This document shows positions 6,485-8,228 of a DNA stretch of 8,228 nt, one piece after another. A program made the translations under genes and the position numbers. The notes under the pieces were generated by a model, which did no database searches, was not told where the DNA came from, and worked only from the letters and a program-made list of their open reading frames with translations. The stretch spans positions 1 through 8,228 of the forward strand of contig JACPZJ010000141.1 of NCBI GenBank assembly GCA_016195585.1, read 5' to 3'. Numbering within the stretch: position 1 is the stretch's first letter; every line of letters starts with the position of its first letter. Origin of the DNA: Nitrospirota bacterium (GTDB lineage Bacteria; Nitrospirota; CAKKRA01; 9FT-COMBO-42-15).

Positions 6485-6496
6485 AATATGTCCATC

Positions 6497-6580
6497 CCCC
6501 TCACCCTTCCCTCTCCCCCAAGGGAGAGGGTTATTATTTTTATTTCCTCTCCCCTTTGGGGAGAGGATTAAGGTGAGGGG
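6497..6580. repeat. Three-way-junction inverted-repeat element between pheS and pheT
   Basis: The outer arms CCCCTCACC (6497-6505) and GGTGAGGGG (6572-6580) pair over 9 bp. They enclose two hairpins, each with a 9-bp perfect stem: CCCTCTCCC/GGGAGAGGG (6509-6517 with 6522-6530) and CCTCTCCCC/GGGGAGAGG (6546-6554 with 6558-6566). The two hairpins are also near copies of each other, separated by an AT-rich linker (6531-6545). This nested layout resembles REP/BIME-type dispersed intergenic elements. It fills nearly the whole pheS-pheT gap and would be part of the mRNA, where it could stabilise the upstream message or weaken pheT translation. Confidence 0.85.
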
Positions 6581-6589
6581 CTATCAAAA

Positions 6590-8152
6590 TCAATACTCCA
6601 GCTTCAATGTCCTAATTAAATCTAAATCTCCTGAGAACAAACCCCTAATATCATGCAGCCCGAGCGCCACCATCGCCATCCTGTCAAGTCCAAGTCCCCA
6701 TGCTATAACAGGCACATCCACGCCCAGCGGTATTGTAACCTCCGGCCTGAACAAACCCGCGCCGCCAAGCTCCATCCAGCCGAGCTTTGGATGCTTAACA
6801 TGGAGTTCCACAGACGGCTCTGTGAATGGGAAATATGCGGGGAGGAACTTGCTCTCCTCTGCGCCTGCAACCTCATGTGCAAAGAGCTTTAAAAGGCCAA
6901 GGAGCGTCCTGAAATTTATCCCTTCGCCAAGCACAATGCCCTCTATCTGAAAAAAGTCTGTTGCATGTGTTGCATCAACCTGCTCATAGCGGAAACACCT
7001 TGCAATGGAAAAATATTTTCCCGGAATATTCGGCTTTTCTGCAAGCCTCCTTGCAGATACAGAAGTCCCCTGACTCCTTAGAACAAGCTGCCTTGCCCTT
7101 TCTTCGCTGAATACATATCTCCAGCCCCTTGACTTTGCCTTTCCACCATTCTGATGAACTGCCTTAACATTTTTTAGATATGGCTCGTTTATCTTTTTTG
7201 CATGATGCGGCTCTTTTAAAAAATATCCGTCGTGTATATCCCTTGCAGGATGGAACTGCGGCATATAAAGCGCATCATTATTCCAGAACTCTGCCTCAAC
7301 CAATGGCCCCCTCATCTCTTCAAAACCCATGCTGACAAGCTTGTATTTTGTAAAATCAAGAAATTCTCTGTAAGGATGCTTTCTGCCAGTATCCCTTCGC
7401 GGCGGCCTTAGAGATATGTTGTATTTACGAAAGGCATTACCCTTCCAGCTTCCATCCTTTAGCATAGCAGGGGTGAGCTGGGAAATCTCCTCTGATGGAG
7501 CGGCCTTTTCTGATAAGGCTTTCAAAAGTTTTTTTCCTTCTTCTGTAAGGGAAAATCTCCTTATTGCCTTTTCCTGTATCCTGAATATCCCCTTTGCCTT
7601 TCCCCTTTTTCTGTGATGTCGCTCTATAGACTCCTGTAGTTTTTCACCTAATAATGACTTAGGAATCATACCACTTTTAGACACCTCATTAATAGTAATC
7701 TGGTCCCAGTAAATATCAGAGTCAGATGTAATATCTTTTAATAGAGATAAATAGCCGCCTTCAATAATAGAAATATTCCCTGCCTCTTTTAATGCCCCTA
7801 TTGCAGAGCTTATCTCTGTTGGCTCCATATCGCCCCTCTGCTGAAGGTCTTTGATTGTAAATTTCTTTCCTTCTTTTAAATCATCAACAATGCGATGCTC
7901 AGGTATCTTTGCTGCTGCATACTTTTTACCAATGTCTGTGACCGAGACAATCTCATTTTTTCCTGTCTCGGAAACAGTTAGCACGCCCTTTGCAGAAAGC
8001 CAGCCCACAACCATATCAAGCCTTGCCTCATCAAGACCTGCCTTTGCCATTACATCTTCATCAGAAAGCGCATCAGCAACTAAATCTTTAAAGGCATTTA
8101 GAAACTTATGCTCCAGCGGATGCAGGCCCTCTATTATCTTTTCAATTTCCAT
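6590..8152 (-). CDS. pheS: Phenylalanyl-tRNA synthetase alpha subunit, archaeal/eukaryotic type
   Basis: Catalytic subunit of the PheRS heterotetramer, forming phenylalanyl-adenylate and transferring Phe to tRNA. The product is 520 residues; bacterial PheS is about 330-350. Residues 1-215 look like stacked winged-helix modules (VTDIGKKYAA near 71, KKFTIKDLQQRGDMEPTEIS near 97, RFSLTEEGKKLLKAL near 199), as in archaeal and cytosolic eukaryotic enzymes, instead of the bacterial coiled coil. Catalytic core: motif 1 SMGFEEMRGPLVEAEFWNND (274-293), HPARDIHD (301-308), SRGWRYVFSEE (341-351), motif 2 CFRYEQVDATHATDFFQIEG (386-405), FTEPSVEL (443-450), GLFRPEVTIPLGVDVPVIAWG (466-486), motif 3 GLGLDRMAM (486-494) and DIRGLFSGDLD (501-511). 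The loop normally reading R-T-H-T-[ST] is R359-S-Q-G-T here. The start ATG is preceded by GGAGA with good spacing. No bacterial-type pheS is visible in the window. Confidence 0.96.
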   Translation of the reverse strand: MEIEKIIEGLHPLEHKFLNAFKDLVADALSDEDVMAKAGLDEARLDMVVGWLSAKGVLTVSETGKNEIVSVTDIGKKYAAAKIPEHRIVDDLKEGKKFTIKDLQQRGDMEPTEISSAIGALKEAGNISIIEGGYLSLLKDITSDSDIYWDQITINEVSKSGMIPKSLLGEKLQESIERHHRKRGKAKGIFRIQEKAIRRFSLTEEGKKLLKALSEKAAPSEEISQLTPAMLKDGSWKGNAFRKYNISLRPPRRDTGRKHPYREFLDFTKYKLVSMGFEEMRGPLVEAEFWNNDALYMPQFHPARDIHDGYFLKEPHHAKKINEPYLKNVKAVHQNGGKAKSRGWRYVFSEERARQLVLRSQGTSVSARRLAEKPNIPGKYFSIARCFRYEQVDATHATDFFQIEGIVLGEGINFRTLLGLLKLFAHEVAGAEESKFLPAYFPFTEPSVELHVKHPKLGWMELGGAGLFRPEVTIPLGVDVPVIAWGLGLDRMAMVALGLHDIRGLFSGDLDLIRTLKLEY

Positions 8153-8167
8153 TATATCTCCTACAAT

Positions 8168-8185
8168 CGCAGGCCAAAGCCTGCG
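8168..8185. repeat. GC-rich hairpin in the pheS 5' leader
   Basis: CGCAGGC (8168-8174) and GCCTGCG (8179-8185) form a perfect 7-bp stem with a 4-base loop, about 16 bases upstream of the pheS start and just before its GGAGA site (- strand). No U tract follows, so it is not a normal terminator. It may be another dispersed intergenic repeat or a leader structure limiting pheS expression. The rest of the segment to 8228 holds no gene that I can support. Confidence 0.6.
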
Positions 8186-8228
8186 GCTACAAAGAAATCT
8201 GTATGATCTGCATCAAAATATCACAAAA

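Noticed and set aside
6497..6580. CRISPR-like or intrinsic terminator reading of the pheS-pheT repeat
   Set aside because: There are only two unequal palindromic hairpins with no regular spacers, and no proper U tract after the stems on the - strand.
8153..8228. T-box or phenylalanine attenuator in the pheS leader
   Set aside because: No T-box motif, Phe-rich leader peptide or U-tract terminator is visible in the 76 bases available; only a short palindrome is present.

Overview
The window comes from a bacterial chromosome and carries a translation gene neighbourhood. The 3' part of thrS is followed by infC, rpmI and rplT, all on the + strand and in the classic bacterial order. These four genes use ATA for isoleucine and AGG for arginine very often. 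Together with strong GGAGG ribosome-binding sites, this suggests a moderately AT-rich environmental bacterium, perhaps Nitrospirota-like or Desulfobacterota-like. That placement is only an impression; the sequence alone does not fix the phylum.

Layout: 1-1102, threonyl-tRNA synthetase C-terminal part; 1197-1706, IF3, which has no ATG/GTG/TTG start and appears to begin at ATA; 1727-1930, L35; 1949-2311, L20; 2318-2340, a GC-rich hairpin closing the operon. Then comes about 180 bp of non-coding DNA with small repeats, a probable promoter, and a ydaO/yuaA-class cyclic-di-AMP riboswitch with an overlapping terminator and anti-terminator (about 2527-2697). This leads into a KimA-family potassium transporter (2735-4549). 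A 38-codon ORF (4585-4701) lies in the convergent gap.

On the - strand, pheS (8152-6590) and pheT (6484-4787) encode a phenylalanyl-tRNA synthetase of the archaeal/eukaryotic type, not the bacterial type. They are separated by a three-way-junction repeat element. In many bacteria the usual pheST pair directly follows rplT on the same strand. Here the position next to rplT holds a c-di-AMP-controlled potassium uptake unit with different codon use, and the PheRS genes beyond it are inverted and of archaeal type.

The translation genes act together: ThrRS and PheRS charge tRNAs, IF3 controls start-codon selection, and L35 and L20 belong to the large ribosomal subunit. The riboswitch-kimA unit is an independent module. 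By analogy with Firmicutes, high c-di-AMP (signalling ample potassium) would stop transcription before kimA. The main points of interest are the AUA start of infC, the riboswitch-kimA cassette, the archaeal-type PheRS with an altered active-site loop, and the structured repeats around pheS and pheT.
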